A stretch of DNA of 48,128 nt. It comes from Candidatus Neomarinimicrobiota bacterium (GTDB taxonomy: Bacteria > Fidelibacterota > Marinisomatia > Marinisomatales > S15-B10). Below the pieces are notes generated by a model that saw only the letters and a program-made list of their open reading frames with translations, ran no database searches and was not told the origin of the DNA. A program made the translations under genes and the position numbers. Below are positions 1 to 8,806 of the stretch, piece by piece. Where the stretch lies: positions 46,480 to 94,607 of the forward strand of contig DTTI01000040.1 in NCBI GenBank assembly GCA_012964825.1, written 5' to 3'. Position 1 is the stretch's first letter, and each line of letters starts with the position of its first letter.

Positions 1-144
1 CATGGCATCATACACCCGCTTCTTTTCTTCCGACTCCTGTAGGTTCTTGTCTCTTTTACTTCGGTACCGAATACGCATAAGAAGTCCAAATACAATGATG
101 CCCGCCACATAGAAAAGTGCGAAATAGTTTAAGTGGTCAGTCAT
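1..144 (-). CDS. Small single-pass membrane protein, 3' end cut by window edge
   Basis: The reading frame opens with ATG at 144 and runs off the left edge after 48 codons, so the C-terminus is missing. One hydrophobic segment (about residues 7-23) is followed by a strongly charged stretch rich in Lys, Arg and Glu, as in a membrane anchor with a cytoplasmic tail. The start lies one base past the stop codon of the upstream AMIN-like gene on the same strand, so the two are probably co-transcribed and translationally coupled. I do not recognise the family, and too little is present to assign a role. Confidence 0.6.
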   Translation of the reverse strand, partial: MTDHLNYFALFYVAGIIVFGLLMRIRYRSKRDKNLQESEEKKRVYDAM

Positions 145-145
145 T

Positions 146-769
146 TCAGTCCTGACTATTGACCTTTGAGTTCAGGAGCCATCCTGCCAGGATCATAAGT
201 ACACCGGTACCCATCGCTTCATCCTCAGATCGGAGTGAACCTTTTGCCGCAAGACCCACTCCCAGGAATATGAGGGAGTAGGGTACAGCCGCCCGCCATG
301 TCAGCTCCTCCGGCGGTCTCACTGTGACTTCCTGAGCTGACGGCTGGTCACCAGCTTTCGCAATGGCCGTCGCCGATTCGGCCAGAGGCAGGCGAAGAGT
401 CAGATTCACTTTTCCTTCAAGAGTGGAAACAATTTCAAAATTTTCCACCTGTTGCCTCAGGCGGAAATTCAGCTGTGCTGATTCAGCCACTTGGTGTATT
501 TCAAAACCGGTGACGGCGCCCGTCCGGGTAAAAGGCCAGACCCGGTTTGTGTCTACTGTTACACCATGCAGAGTCACATAGAACCACCCTGTCTCCTTGA
601 ACCACCCAGAGATTTGATCCTTGGGGAGATGATCATTGAGATGTATGGATATAAGAGTACCATTGGTTTTCTCTTCGATACTGATCCCTTCAACCCTGAT
701 TTCTCCATGAAGAAAGACGGAGAAAAACAATATAAGGCATGGTATTAATCTCCTGAATTGGAAACGCAT
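146..769 (-). CDS. Exported AMIN-like domain protein with C-terminal membrane segments
   Basis: The frame is open back to 850, but ATG at 769 gives a proper signal peptide (Arg-rich start, then a hydrophobic core ending near HGE), so I choose 769 (207 aa). Residues about 20-130 alternate short beta-strand-like segments and resemble an AMIN domain, the peptidoglycan- or envelope-binding module of PilQ and AmiC; this is a pattern-level match only. The C-terminal 45 residues hold two hydrophobic stretches. It is divergent from the TPR gene at 850, with about 80 bases between them that must hold both promoters; I see no convincing -35/-10 pair there. It is followed at one base spacing by the partial membrane gene. 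Confidence 0.55.
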   Translation of the reverse strand: MRFQFRRLIPCLILFFSVFLHGEIRVEGISIEEKTNGTLISIHLNDHLPKDQISGWFKETGWFYVTLHGVTVDTNRVWPFTRTGAVTGFEIHQVAESAQLNFRLRQQVENFEIVSTLEGKVNLTLRLPLAESATAIAKAGDQPSAQEVTVRPPEELTWRAAVPYSLIFLGVGLAAKGSLRSEDEAMGTGVLMILAGWLLNSKVNSQD

Positions 770-849
770 TGTGGTCTCTTGGGCTGAATATAAAAACATT
801 AAGCCAAATATTGAGCGAACATTGTATATTTGCGTAAGAGGTCTTTGCA

Positions 850-2532
850 TTGAATAAAACTATCCGAAATACTAGTTTTTTTCTGGCGCTGTCATTTATT
901 GTTAGCAGTTTACCTGAACCTGTCTTTGCTGGTCCGGCCGCAGCCGTACAGAAGAAACAGACGAGAAAGAAGAAGAGTTCCCCAAAGAAATCGAGCAGTA
1001 AAAAATCCGGTTCTTCGAATCAGTCGGCACAGGCTGCTCAGGCCAAGAAATATATCGGTAGGGGGAAGCAGCGGATTAAACAGAAGAACTATGCAGGTGC
1101 TCTCAGCGATTTTCAAAAAGCACACAAACTTGCTCCTTCCAAAACGACACAGAACTATATAAAGAAACTGACTCCCGTGGTGGCGGCTTCCAAGAAGAAA
1201 ACGGCGTCCAAACCAAAGACATTGGTTGCATCGACACCCATCCCCAAGCCGAAGAGCCCATACAAGCTTTCTGATAATATTTATAAACTGACGAACCATA
1301 TGGACACATCCACTCGTAAGATGAGAAGTGCCAGGATGGCACTGAAGCCTCTGGATACTCGTTCCACCGAAGAGGTACACCGCCAGCGTTTGGAGATAAT
1401 TAAGACAGCCGCTGTTGACAGACCTGAAGACAGAAGAGCCCAGCGGGACCTAGCTCTTCAGTATGAAACTGAAGGTCGCTTCAGTGATGCAAAAGATATC
1501 TATCTCAGGCTGATTGCTTCGGAGCCGAGCGATGCGGACCATCATTTTTTCTTAGGTTCACTCTATACTCATACGGGGCAGACCAACAACGCACGGTTTG
1601 CTTTTCGTGAAGCTCTTCAACTGGATCCGAATCATAGACCTACTATTGAGGCACTATCCCGTTATAGCGGAAAATCTGCAACAAAGTCCATGGCTAAGGA
1701 CCTCATGCAGGAAGTATCTCAGAAGCAACCCAACGGACCGGCGAAACTCCTGAAGGATGTCCGTGCTAACCTGGATAAAGGGGACTATGCAGAGGTGCTT
1801 AGGCTCGCCGGTGAAAATTCAAGCCGTTTCTCGCAAAGCGCGTCCCTTGTTTTTATGAAAGGCCAGGCCCATGAGGCGACAGGTGATCTGGAATCGGCCA
1901 AGAAAACTTACAAGCAGAGCATGACCATTGATCAATCGGACCCCAGAGGAGGGGTCGCTTTGGGAGACCTCTACTTCAGTCAGGGAAACTATCTTTACGC
2001 CGCCATTACTTATGAAGGCGTACTGCCTAGAGATCCCATGAACGTTTCGCTCAGATATAAGCACGGACTCAGTTACTACCGTGCATTTGAGTGGGGCAAA
2101 GCTGCTTCAGCATGGGAGGAGATGCTCGGCTACACCCCCAACCATCAGGAAGTCCGCATGTTTCTGCCGGAGGTTTACTACATCATGAGCTTGGAATATG
2201 ACAGGACGGGATTCACAGATTTGAGCCGTCGTGCCTTCGCTAATGCCCTCTCTGTCAATCCCAATAGTTCTGCATGGCTCGTGAACGCTCTTAAAACTGC
2301 CGGAGAATTTTACCGGGAGAACGGTATGTATCGATTATCACTGAGAGCCTACCAGGACGCCATGGAAATCGTGCCGTCAGATTTAGATGTTTTCAATGGT
2401 CTCGGTGCCACTTACTGGTATATGGGTGAAAAACAGATGGCTGTGGCAGCGTGGGAGAAGAGCCTCTCAATCCGTTCTGACGACAACGCCGCAAAAGGGT
2501 GGCTCTTGTTGGCGAACCGGTCTTCTGAATAG
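850..2532 (+). CDS. Exported TPR-repeat protein
   Basis: A 560-aa protein with a signal peptide (about residues 1-27, cleavage after VFA). Next comes a Lys/Ser-rich low-complexity segment (about 35-60), one TPR-like unit (about 65-108), a second basic linker, and a long array of tetratricopeptide repeats from about residue 190 to the C-terminus. The repeats show the A..LG..Y...G....A...F..AL.L.P pattern. TPR arrays are protein-binding scaffolds; in FCB bacteria exported ones often serve envelope or secretion machinery, but nothing here names the partner. TTG at 850 is the only start that retains the whole signal peptide. Transcribed in the same direction as a second exported TPR protein 40 bases downstream. 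Confidence 0.75.
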   Translation: MNKTIRNTSFFLALSFIVSSLPEPVFAGPAAAVQKKQTRKKKSSPKKSSSKKSGSSNQSAQAAQAKKYIGRGKQRIKQKNYAGALSDFQKAHKLAPSKTTQNYIKKLTPVVAASKKKTASKPKTLVASTPIPKPKSPYKLSDNIYKLTNHMDTSTRKMRSARMALKPLDTRSTEEVHRQRLEIIKTAAVDRPEDRRAQRDLALQYETEGRFSDAKDIYLRLIASEPSDADHHFFLGSLYTHTGQTNNARFAFREALQLDPNHRPTIEALSRYSGKSATKSMAKDLMQEVSQKQPNGPAKLLKDVRANLDKGDYAEVLRLAGENSSRFSQSASLVFMKGQAHEATGDLESAKKTYKQSMTIDQSDPRGGVALGDLYFSQGNYLYAAITYEGVLPRDPMNVSLRYKHGLSYYRAFEWGKAASAWEEMLGYTPNHQEVRMFLPEVYYIMSLEYDRTGFTDLSRRAFANALSVNPNSSAWLVNALKTAGEFYRENGMYRLSLRAYQDAMEIVPSDLDVFNGLGATYWYMGEKQMAVAAWEKSLSIRSDDNAAKGWLLLANRSSE

Positions 2533-2572
2533 ACTCACCTCATCTTAAATTATCCAGATTTCTTCTTTACGG

Positions 2573-3697
2573 TTGCGTATAAAAAAGATTTTCATCTTCG
2601 CGCTTTTTACTGTCTCTGTCGCCGCCGACCGCCCAGGAAATGACCGCTTGTGGGAGGGGATCTATGCTTTCTATAATTACGAATTTAATAAGTCTGTATC
2701 GATACTGTCTGAAGTGAGAGAGCGTCATCCCGAGCATCCCACTGTCCATTTCACTTGGGCCGTATCAAAATGGCTGAGAGCCCAAGCCTACGACGGTATT
2801 GAAGCCAGTTACGATACCCTTTCAGCATCTCTAGAGAAGATCATTCCTGTCTATGATGGTTATGTAGAACAGTATCCTGAAGAGCCGGAATACCGGCTTT
2901 ATGCGGCGGCTGCGAAAGGGCTGAAGGCGCGGGTTCATCTTGGGAAGAAGGAGTGGATTAGTGTGGTGAGGGAAGGGATCAAAGGATATAGCGGTATCCG
3001 GGCAGTTCACAATGAAAACCGAGAGCTTTGGGACACCTATTTCCCTATGGGAATTCTCAACTTTTACGCCGGGGAAATGTCCGGCTTTGTTCGGTTTTTC
3101 GCGGGATTGATAGGGATTGAAGCCGATAAAGCACTGGGGATTGAACATATGACCATCACAGCTGACAAAGGTGAATTTGCATGGATCGAGGCTTCCCAGA
3201 TCCTTGTTTTTGTTTATCTCTGGATGGATCAGGATTTTGATAATGCGCTGACCATTTCTCAGCAATTGGTGGAGCGCCTGCCAAAAAGTATTTACAACCA
3301 GCATCTCTACACGGAGAGTCTCATCCGGCTTAACAGGCTGGACGATGCTGAGGCCAATCTCAGGCTGACCACTGAAATGGCAGAGATATTGCCGCCTCTT
3401 TCGATTAAAGGTTGGCTACCGACGCTGAAGTACCAGGACGCCCTGCTCTCTTTTTACAGGGGGGACACCGACCGGGCCATGAAAATGGTGACCCAGTCCA
3501 TAGATGAATTCAACACTGAACTGGATACTCCGTTGGGTTTTGGTTATCTGCTCCGAGGCAAGATCCATGACATGCGCGGCGACAGAAGTCTGGCCGTTAG
3601 GGACTATCGGTCGGCAGTAAGGCTGGACAACTACACAGCCGCCATGGCCGAAGCGAGAGAATATCTCCGTCGCCCTTTTGCTCCGAGGGTAGAATAG
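2573..3697 (+). CDS. Exported TPR-type protein
   Basis: A 374-aa protein starting at TTG 2573, with a short signal peptide (MRIKKIFIFALFTVSVAA). The rest is mainly alpha-helical, with TPR-like helix pairs, including one near residues 225-260 and a classic unit near 320-360 (LRGKIHDMRGDRSLAVRDY). The middle part (about 120-220) contains Gly/Phe-rich helices of the kind seen in uncharacterised FCB TPR proteins. No catalytic motif is visible. It follows the other TPR gene by 40 bases and probably shares its transcript. A small terminator-like hairpin lies just after it, directly before ispG. Specific function unknown. Confidence 0.65.
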   Translation: MRIKKIFIFALFTVSVAADRPGNDRLWEGIYAFYNYEFNKSVSILSEVRERHPEHPTVHFTWAVSKWLRAQAYDGIEASYDTLSASLEKIIPVYDGYVEQYPEEPEYRLYAAAAKGLKARVHLGKKEWISVVREGIKGYSGIRAVHNENRELWDTYFPMGILNFYAGEMSGFVRFFAGLIGIEADKALGIEHMTITADKGEFAWIEASQILVFVYLWMDQDFDNALTISQQLVERLPKSIYNQHLYTESLIRLNRLDDAEANLRLTTEMAEILPPLSIKGWLPTLKYQDALLSFYRGDTDRAMKMVTQSIDEFNTELDTPLGFGYLLRGKIHDMRGDRSLAVRDYRSAVRLDNYTAAMAEAREYLRRPFAPRVE

Positions 3698-3712
3698 CCA
3701 ATTCGCTGGTTT

Positions 3713-3737
3713 TTAGGCGGGAGAAAGCCTAATTTTT
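3713..3737 (+). terminator. Terminator-like hairpin 8 bases before ispG
   Basis: A perfect 6-bp stem TTAGGC (3713-3718) / GCCTAA (3727-3732) with an 8-nt loop is followed by five T residues (3733-3737). The stem is short for an intrinsic terminator. It ends only 8 bases before the ispG ATG at 3746, in the place of a Shine-Dalgarno sequence, so it could either end the TPR transcript or modulate ispG translation. Confidence 0.4.
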
Positions 3738-3745
3738 CTGTCACG

Positions 3746-4861
3746 ATGGAATCGACAAAACCGATAAAGCGAAGAGAAACCCGTCAGGTGATGGTGGGGG
3801 ATGTGGCTGTGGGAGGCGGCGCACCCGTCTCTGTTCAGTCCATGACCACCACAAAGACTGATGACATCCAGGCCACACTGAAGGAGATTGAGCGGTTGGA
3901 GGAGGCGGGGTGCCAGATCATCCGCGTTACCGTTCCCGATGAGGCTTCCGCAATGGCGCTTCCTGAATACAAGAAACGTATGAGTGTGCCGCTGGTGGCT
4001 GATATCCATTTTAACTATCAGATGGCCATCTTGGCTGTTGACGGTGGTGCCGACAAGATCCGTATCAACCCCGGGAATATAGGAAATCGTGAAAGGGTTG
4101 AGGCGGTGCTCACCAAAGTGAAAGAAGCGGGTCTCCCCATCCGCATCGGTGTGAATGCCGGCAGCCTAGAGAGTAATTTGCTGGAAAAATACGGATATCC
4201 CACTGCCATAGCCATGGTTGAAAGCGCCGAGAGGCATATCAACATTTGTCGGGAGTTTGATTTTGACGACATCATCGTTTCATTGAAGGCTTCCGATGTA
4301 AGGCTCATGATCGAATCGTATAAACTTTTTTCTAAGAAATTTGACTATCCCCTCCATCTAGGAGTAACAGAGGCAGGGCCGGCGAAGAGTGGCAGTATCA
4401 AGTCTGCCATCGGTCTTGGTACACTTCTTCACCAAGGGATCGGTGACACTATCCGTGTGAGTCTCACCGAAGATCCTGTGGAGGAAGTGAAGGTCGGTTT
4501 TGAGACTCTGAAATCGCTCGGTCTTGCTAGCCGGGGTGTTACCATAATCGCCTGTCCCACCTGCGGGCGGCTGGAAGTGGACCTGTTCAAGATTACAGGT
4601 GAGATGGAAGAAAAGCTGTCCCACGTCAAAAAGCCAATGTCACTGGCACTTATGGGTTGTGCTGTTAACGGTCCTGGTGAAGCGACACATGCCGACATGG
4701 GCATTGCTTTTGGTAAAGGTGGCGGTCTCTTGTACAAGGATGGAGAAAAAATCGGCCGTGTGGATGAAGATGAAGCCATTAACAAACTATTAACTATGAT
4801 TGAGAACGAAGAAAACGGAACGTCAGCCTCAAAAAAGGGCCCAGCGGAGGTAGAAGAATGA
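3746..4861 (+). CDS. ispG: 4-hydroxy-3-methylbut-2-enyl-diphosphate synthase (flavodoxin-type)
   Basis: IspG/GcpE, the iron-sulfur enzyme that reduces methylerythritol cyclodiphosphate to HMBPP in the MEP isoprenoid pathway. The 371-aa length fits the short bacterial form. An N-terminal TIM-barrel region begins with the family signature [14 protein letters not shown] and contains DIHFNYQMA. The C-terminal [4Fe-4S] domain keeps the three cysteine ligands, C270 and C273 in CPTCGR and C305 in GCAVNGPGE, with the conserved Glu just after. ATG 3746 lacks a clear Shine-Dalgarno. The stop codon overlaps the start of the next gene (ATGA), so the downstream small exported protein is translationally coupled, though nothing ties that protein to isoprenoid metabolism. 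Confidence 0.97.
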   Translation: MESTKPIKRRETRQVMVGDVAVGGGAPVSVQSMTTTKTDDIQATLKEIERLEEAGCQIIRVTVPDEASAMALPEYKKRMSVPLVADIHFNYQMAILAVDGGADKIRINPGNIGNRERVEAVLTKVKEAGLPIRIGVNAGSLESNLLEKYGYPTAIAMVESAERHINICREFDFDDIIVSLKASDVRLMIESYKLFSKKFDYPLHLGVTEAGPAKSGSIKSAIGLGTLLHQGIGDTIRVSLTEDPVEEVKVGFETLKSLGLASRGVTIIACPTCGRLEVDLFKITGEMEEKLSHVKKPMSLALMGCAVNGPGEATHADMGIAFGKGGGLLYKDGEKIGRVDEDEAINKLLTMIENEENGTSASKKGPAEVEE

Positions 4862-5292
4862 AAAGACTCAGGATACTTGTCATTACACTCACCATGCTGT
4901 CGCTGGCCGCTGCTCAGGCAGACTATTCGCCCGTTCCGCTCTATTGGAAAACACTCCGACCGGATGAGAAAGAAATTTATCTATTTGCTTACCTTACCCA
5001 AGTGTACGACACACATAAATCTCTCATCAACGAGAAAGGCCGCGGTGATTTCACGAAATGGTATTACGAAAACAGGGCTGAAATGTCCTACAATATCTTC
5101 GATCTTCTGGACACCACTGATGTGATGAAGTTTGTGGGATGGGTTGACGATTTCTACTCACAGCCCGAGGGCCACGAAAGGCCCTTTCCGGAGGCGCTTG
5201 AGTATGCCTATGATCGTTCCCAGATGAAGGAGCAGACGCTGCTTGAGAAATACGAAAGCCTCTTGGGCAGAGAGAAAAAGAAACCGAATTGA
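4858..5292 (+). CDS. Small exported protein of unknown function
   Basis: A 144-aa protein with a clear signal peptide ([21 protein letters not shown], cleavage near residue 20). The mature part is helical and rich in Tyr, Asp, Glu and Lys, with no cysteines and no motif I recognise. It starts inside the ispG stop (ATGA overlap) and its own stop overlaps the TTG start of the next small membrane gene. The three therefore form a coupled ispG-exported-membrane unit. Probably a lineage-specific periplasmic protein; no function can be assigned from sequence. Confidence 0.65.
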   Translation: MKRLRILVITLTMLSLAAAQADYSPVPLYWKTLRPDEKEIYLFAYLTQVYDTHKSLINEKGRGDFTKWYYENRAEMSYNIFDLLDTTDVMKFVGWVDDFYSQPEGHERPFPEALEYAYDRSQMKEQTLLEKYESLLGREKKKPN

Positions 5293-5486
5293 ACTTTCGT
5301 AATTTTATCCCCAACCTGGTCAGTGAGTGGCGGGATATCTTTCGCGAAGGAGGATTCAAACTACTTATCAGGAAGCGGGGTTGGGTGGTTTTAATTGCAT
5401 TTTTCATGTTCTATTTGATCAGAGATAGCGTTCTCTATCTTATCTTACCGTATCTTGCGTTGAGAGGGTTTTTTTCTTGTTCTTAG
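5289..5486 (+). CDS. Small single-pass membrane protein
   Basis: A 65-aa frame starting at TTG 5289 within a TTGA overlap with the stop of the preceding gene. It has an amphipathic, charged N-terminus (about 1-30) followed by one long hydrophobic segment (about 33-60). Small proteins of this shape at operon ends are easily missed; the exact coupling overlap is the main argument that it is real. No family recognised. Confidence 0.5.
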   Translation: MNFRNFIPNLVSEWRDIFREGGFKLLIRKRGWVVLIAFFMFYLIRDSVLYLILPYLALRGFFSCS

Positions 5487-5553
5487 AAAGTTAGGGAAGC
5501 AAATCAGAAAAATGGTACCTCTTGTGAGATAACATTTCCAAGGAGGGTGTAGG

Positions 5554-5578
5554 CAATCCAATACGGAAATTTGGATTG
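5554..5578. promoter_or_regulatory. Perfect 8-bp inverted repeat upstream of aminotransferase
   Basis: CAATCCAA (5554-5561) and TTGGATTG (5571-5578) are exact reverse complements separated by 9 bases, 29 bases before the GTG start at 5608. There is no T-run after it, so it is not an intrinsic terminator. A dimeric-repressor operator or a leader hairpin would look like this. It is the main feature of the 121-base gap between 5487 and 5607. Confidence 0.4.
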
Positions 5579-5607
5579 ATAGTTATGGTTGAACTGAGGG
5601 GTAAACA

Positions 5608-6726
5608 GTGACGAAATATTCTGTATTTAAACTTGAAGAGTGGTTTGAGCGGTATGAGTTCGAGGTGGATCATCTTCTTGGATCCAGCAGTTGTGCCGGA
5701 ATGACCATGGAGGAGTTGTGTAAAATTACGGACGAAACAGTCGATTTCGCCGGGTCGTCTCTCGGCGCCACACCGGGGCCGGGCAGTGACGAACTGAGGG
5801 AGGCCATTTCCACGTGGTATAATAATGGATCTCCGGAAAATATCTACATAACATCGTCCAGCACAGAGGCCATATTCCTACTCATCGAATCCATTCTTTC
5901 GTCAGGCGACTCAATGGTAGCCATGTTCCCCATGTACCCGGCGCTTTACCAGTTGGCGAAGGACAACGGCGCAGAGATACGTCACTGGCATTTGAGACAC
6001 GAGAACGGATTTGAACCGAATTTTGATGAACTGAAGGAATTGGTGGATGACACAACAAAACTGATCATTGTAAATAATCCGAACAATCCGACTGGACAGA
6101 TTATGCTGAGGGACGATCTTCAGCGCCTGGTCCAGTTTTCACAGGGGCACGGTATTCAGCTCTGGGTTGACGAAGTGTTCCGGGGGATCACCGTTGATGG
6201 AGGGCCGGTGACGCCGTCCATTCGGGATATTGACTCCGGTACAATCTCTACCGGCTCCATGTCTAAGTCGTTCGGCTTGAGTGGCCTCAGGGTGGGGTGG
6301 ATCGCGGCGCCTGAGGAGGTCCTTGAGGCGTTGAGGCACATACGGTTCTATACCACTGTCACAGCTCCGGTTATTGAGCAGAAGATCGCTGCAGTTGCCC
6401 ACCGAAACAGGGATAAGGTTATCAGGCGCAATCAGACAATTTTGGATAAGAACTATACCTATCTTAAACAGTGGATGGGGGAGAGGAACGGCATTTTTGA
6501 CTGGGTGAAGCCTAAGGGTGGTCCCGTCACCTTTCCTAAATTTACTGGCAGTGTCAATACAGATGATTTCTGTCTGAAACTGGCGGAGGACTATTCTGTC
6601 CTTGTTCCATCGGGAAACTACAGTTTCAACGCCGAAGGTTTCATACGGATCGGTTTTGGGCATTCCAGCGGATTTGAGAAGGCCATGTCGAGAGTGGGGG
6701 ACGCCCTTAATGAGTTTCTGAAGTAA
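5608..6726 (+). CDS. PLP-dependent aminotransferase, class I/II
   Basis: A fold-type-I PLP enzyme of 372 aa. Visible landmarks are the VNNPNNPTG loop (about 150-159), a WVDEVF segment carrying the Asp that pairs with the pyridine nitrogen, the Schiff-base lysine K220 in SMSKSFGLSGLRVGW, and a C-terminal Arg in the FIRIGF region that normally binds the substrate carboxylate. The N-terminal FKLEEWFERYEFEVDHLL pattern resembles the branch annotated as capreomycidine-synthase-like, but many members of that branch are plain transaminases of unknown substrate. GTG 5608 was chosen because it gives a complete N-terminus. Expressed apparently alone behind a gap with an inverted repeat; the substrate cannot be inferred from neighbours. 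Confidence 0.85.
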   Translation: MTKYSVFKLEEWFERYEFEVDHLLGSSSCAGMTMEELCKITDETVDFAGSSLGATPGPGSDELREAISTWYNNGSPENIYITSSSTEAIFLLIESILSSGDSMVAMFPMYPALYQLAKDNGAEIRHWHLRHENGFEPNFDELKELVDDTTKLIIVNNPNNPTGQIMLRDDLQRLVQFSQGHGIQLWVDEVFRGITVDGGPVTPSIRDIDSGTISTGSMSKSFGLSGLRVGWIAAPEEVLEALRHIRFYTTVTAPVIEQKIAAVAHRNRDKVIRRNQTILDKNYTYLKQWMGERNGIFDWVKPKGGPVTFPKFTGSVNTDDFCLKLAEDYSVLVPSGNYSFNAEGFIRIGFGHSSGFEKAMSRVGDALNEFLK

Positions 6727-6741
6727 CAAATTCCAACTGTG

Positions 6742-7686
6742 ATGATTCGTCTCTCTTTCATTTATATCAGCCTGTTGATTATTGGCTGTTCTGGTGGAAA
6801 CAATCTTACCAACGTAGAAGTGGCCGGCCAGCGGACTGAAGTACTCTCAAAAGTGGCCAAAGGAGATTCTACAGTGGTGAAGATGACATCATACCACGAG
6901 AACGGACAAGTTAGTGTAATGAGGCCATTTAAAAAGGGGGTTCCTCATGGGAAGTGGCAATGGTTGGGAGAGCAGGGCAGCCGGGATACGATTCGTGTCT
7001 ATAAAGACAGCCTGCTTGATGGAAAGTCCCGGGCCTGGCACGCCAACGGTGTTCTTCTTTTTGAACAGATCTACAAAAGTGGGTTGCGGGTAGGGACCTG
7101 GCGAATTTGGTATGACGACAAAACACTTCGATCCTTGAGTGAATATGCTAATAATGATCTGAACGGTGTCCATGTGACTTGGTATTCAAGTGGTGTGGTT
7201 GCGAGTCTTACGGAGTATGAGAATGGGAAGAAAAACGGCACTTTTTCCGAATGGACTCCAAAAGGGAAGATAGTGTCAAACGAGATATACATTGATGATA
7301 TACCCCACATTCTCATCAAATGGCAAGATTCCGGTGAACTCAACTCAGTCACTGCTTTCCGCGACGGAAAAAAGGAGTGGTTACTGGAATGGGACCGTCA
7401 TGGACGGCGTATCAGCGAGCCTCTTCATGAAAAGCATACGATTCACAGGATGCGGTTTAAAAACGGGAATCGGCAAATTGAGGCAGATTTTATCGGTGAT
7501 AAAAAGCACGGTGCTGAACTGCAGTGGCACCAGAATGGTCAGCTTTCAGTGGTACAGTTCTACGTCCGAAACAGAATCATTTATGAGCGGGTTTACGACA
7601 AGAAGAGTAGTTTCAAACATGAGACGGTTAGTGTGAAAGGTGAACCTATTTGGTCACGTAAGAAAGAACCAAAGATTCCTTCTTAG
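6742..7686 (+). CDS. YwqK/MORN-variant repeat lipoprotein
   Basis: Outer-membrane-type lipoprotein: a short hydrophobic leader ends in a lipobox (LLIIGC) with the lipidated Cys at residue 16 when ATG 6742 is used; a GTG immediately before is the alternative start. The body is a run of about eight MORN-variant (YwqK/PF07661-like) repeats, each of the form Y..NG......F..G...G.W..W. Examples are YHENGQV, WHANGVL, WYSSGVV, WTPKGKI and WHQNGQL. YwqK was once labelled an antitoxin component in Bacillus, but in FCB bacteria such proteins are abundant, cell-surface and functionally unknown. It follows the aminotransferase by 15 bases and may share its transcript. Confidence 0.75.
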   Translation: MIRLSFIYISLLIIGCSGGNNLTNVEVAGQRTEVLSKVAKGDSTVVKMTSYHENGQVSVMRPFKKGVPHGKWQWLGEQGSRDTIRVYKDSLLDGKSRAWHANGVLLFEQIYKSGLRVGTWRIWYDDKTLRSLSEYANNDLNGVHVTWYSSGVVASLTEYENGKKNGTFSEWTPKGKIVSNEIYIDDIPHILIKWQDSGELNSVTAFRDGKKEWLLEWDRHGRRISEPLHEKHTIHRMRFKNGNRQIEADFIGDKKHGAELQWHQNGQLSVVQFYVRNRIIYERVYDKKSSFKHETVSVKGEPIWSRKKEPKIPS

Positions 7687-7726
7687 AGAATTTATCACAA
7701 TTGTAAATTCGGTCCGGTAACAACTC

Positions 7727-8761
7727 ATGCCCTTCGATCTTCAATCTTACAAAGACCCTCTGATTGCACTTAGTTTTGTTCTTGGTTCTGTCTTGGCTGG
7801 GTGGATATTCAAAACCTATATCCACAACCGTCTTAAGAAAGTCGCTGAAAAGACAACCTGGAAAGGTGACGACCTGGTCATGGATGCTGTAGAGTCCTCC
7901 ATTATACTGTGGTTTTTGATCGGTGGTGTATACCTGGCAGTGAACCGTTTATCCTTTGGTGAAGAACTGTTGGGAACAATTCAGATGGTGATAATGATCC
8001 TGTTTGTGTTGTCTATTACTCTTGTACTGTCGCGGATGGCGGTAGGTTTACTGGAAATCTTTGCTGAAAGCAATGATGCTTTTCCATCCACCACCTTGTT
8101 CTCCAACCTAACTCGGATTTTGATTATTACTGTTGGCCTGCTGGTCATTTTCCAAACTCTGGGAATTTCCGTTACGCCGGTGCTCACAGCCTTGGGTGTG
8201 GGAGGTCTAGCCATAGCACTTGCGCTGAAAGATACGCTGTCTGACCTGTTTGCCGGGCTGCATATATTACTTTCCAGAAAGGTGATACCAGGTGATCTGG
8301 TGGAGCTGGACACCTTACACAAAGGGACGGTTAAGAACATTACCTGGCGGAACACCATTATTCAGGATCGCCGAAACAATACAGTTGTGATTCCTAACTC
8401 CAAACTCTCTACAGCAATTATGACCAACTATGATGTGCCTGTGAAGCTCCTGGTTGCAAGGATCGCCTGCGGCGTCAGCTACGACAGCGATCTGGATCAT
8501 GTGGAGCGGGTGGTGCTGGAGGTGGCCGATGAGGTCAAATCCAAGGTGGAGGGGGCCGACAAGAACTTTGAGCCGAGCATCATTTTTATCAATTTCGGTG
8601 AGTCCAGTATCGACTTCAGGGTTTCCATAGGCTCCAATGATTACAGTGGCCAGTGGGCAGTGACCCATCAGTTCATCAAGCAGCTTCACAAACGGTTCAA
8701 GGAAGAAGGGATCGAGATTCCGTTCCCCATTCGGACTGTTTACCAGCGAAACGGGGAATAA
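7727..8761 (+). CDS. Small-conductance mechanosensitive channel, MscS family
   Basis: A 344-aa integral membrane protein of the MscS family, which releases solutes on hypo-osmotic shock. There are about four hydrophobic helices before the pore, near residues 10-30, 55-73, 85-107 and 130-150. The pore-lining helix carries the Gly/Ala packing pattern TALGVGGLAIALALKDTL (about 153-170). It is followed by the beta domain (ISR-like LLSRKVIPGDLVEL, then GTVKNITWRNT and VVIPNSKL) and the alpha/beta cytoplasmic vestibule. This is the compact multi-helix type rather than a large MscK. Gap to the previous gene is 40 bases. Function is secure at family level. Confidence 0.92.
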   Translation: MPFDLQSYKDPLIALSFVLGSVLAGWIFKTYIHNRLKKVAEKTTWKGDDLVMDAVESSIILWFLIGGVYLAVNRLSFGEELLGTIQMVIMILFVLSITLVLSRMAVGLLEIFAESNDAFPSTTLFSNLTRILIITVGLLVIFQTLGISVTPVLTALGVGGLAIALALKDTLSDLFAGLHILLSRKVIPGDLVELDTLHKGTVKNITWRNTIIQDRRNNTVVIPNSKLSTAIMTNYDVPVKLLVARIACGVSYDSDLDHVERVVLEVADEVKSKVEGADKNFEPSIIFINFGESSIDFRVSIGSNDYSGQWAVTHQFIKQLHKRFKEEGIEIPFPIRTVYQRNGE

Positions 8762-8806
8762 GCCGGACTCACCCTACCTCGGGTTGACAAACTTTCCTTT
8801 ATTCCA

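Noticed and set aside
910-1380. A 156-codon minus-strand frame within the first TPR gene
   Set aside because: Cys/Arg-rich translation arising from the Lys-rich codons of the real gene; no sensible start context.
6742-7686. Toxin-antitoxin system suggested by YwqK similarity
   Set aside because: The protein has a lipobox and no toxin gene is adjacent; MORN-variant lipoproteins are common in this group without such a role.
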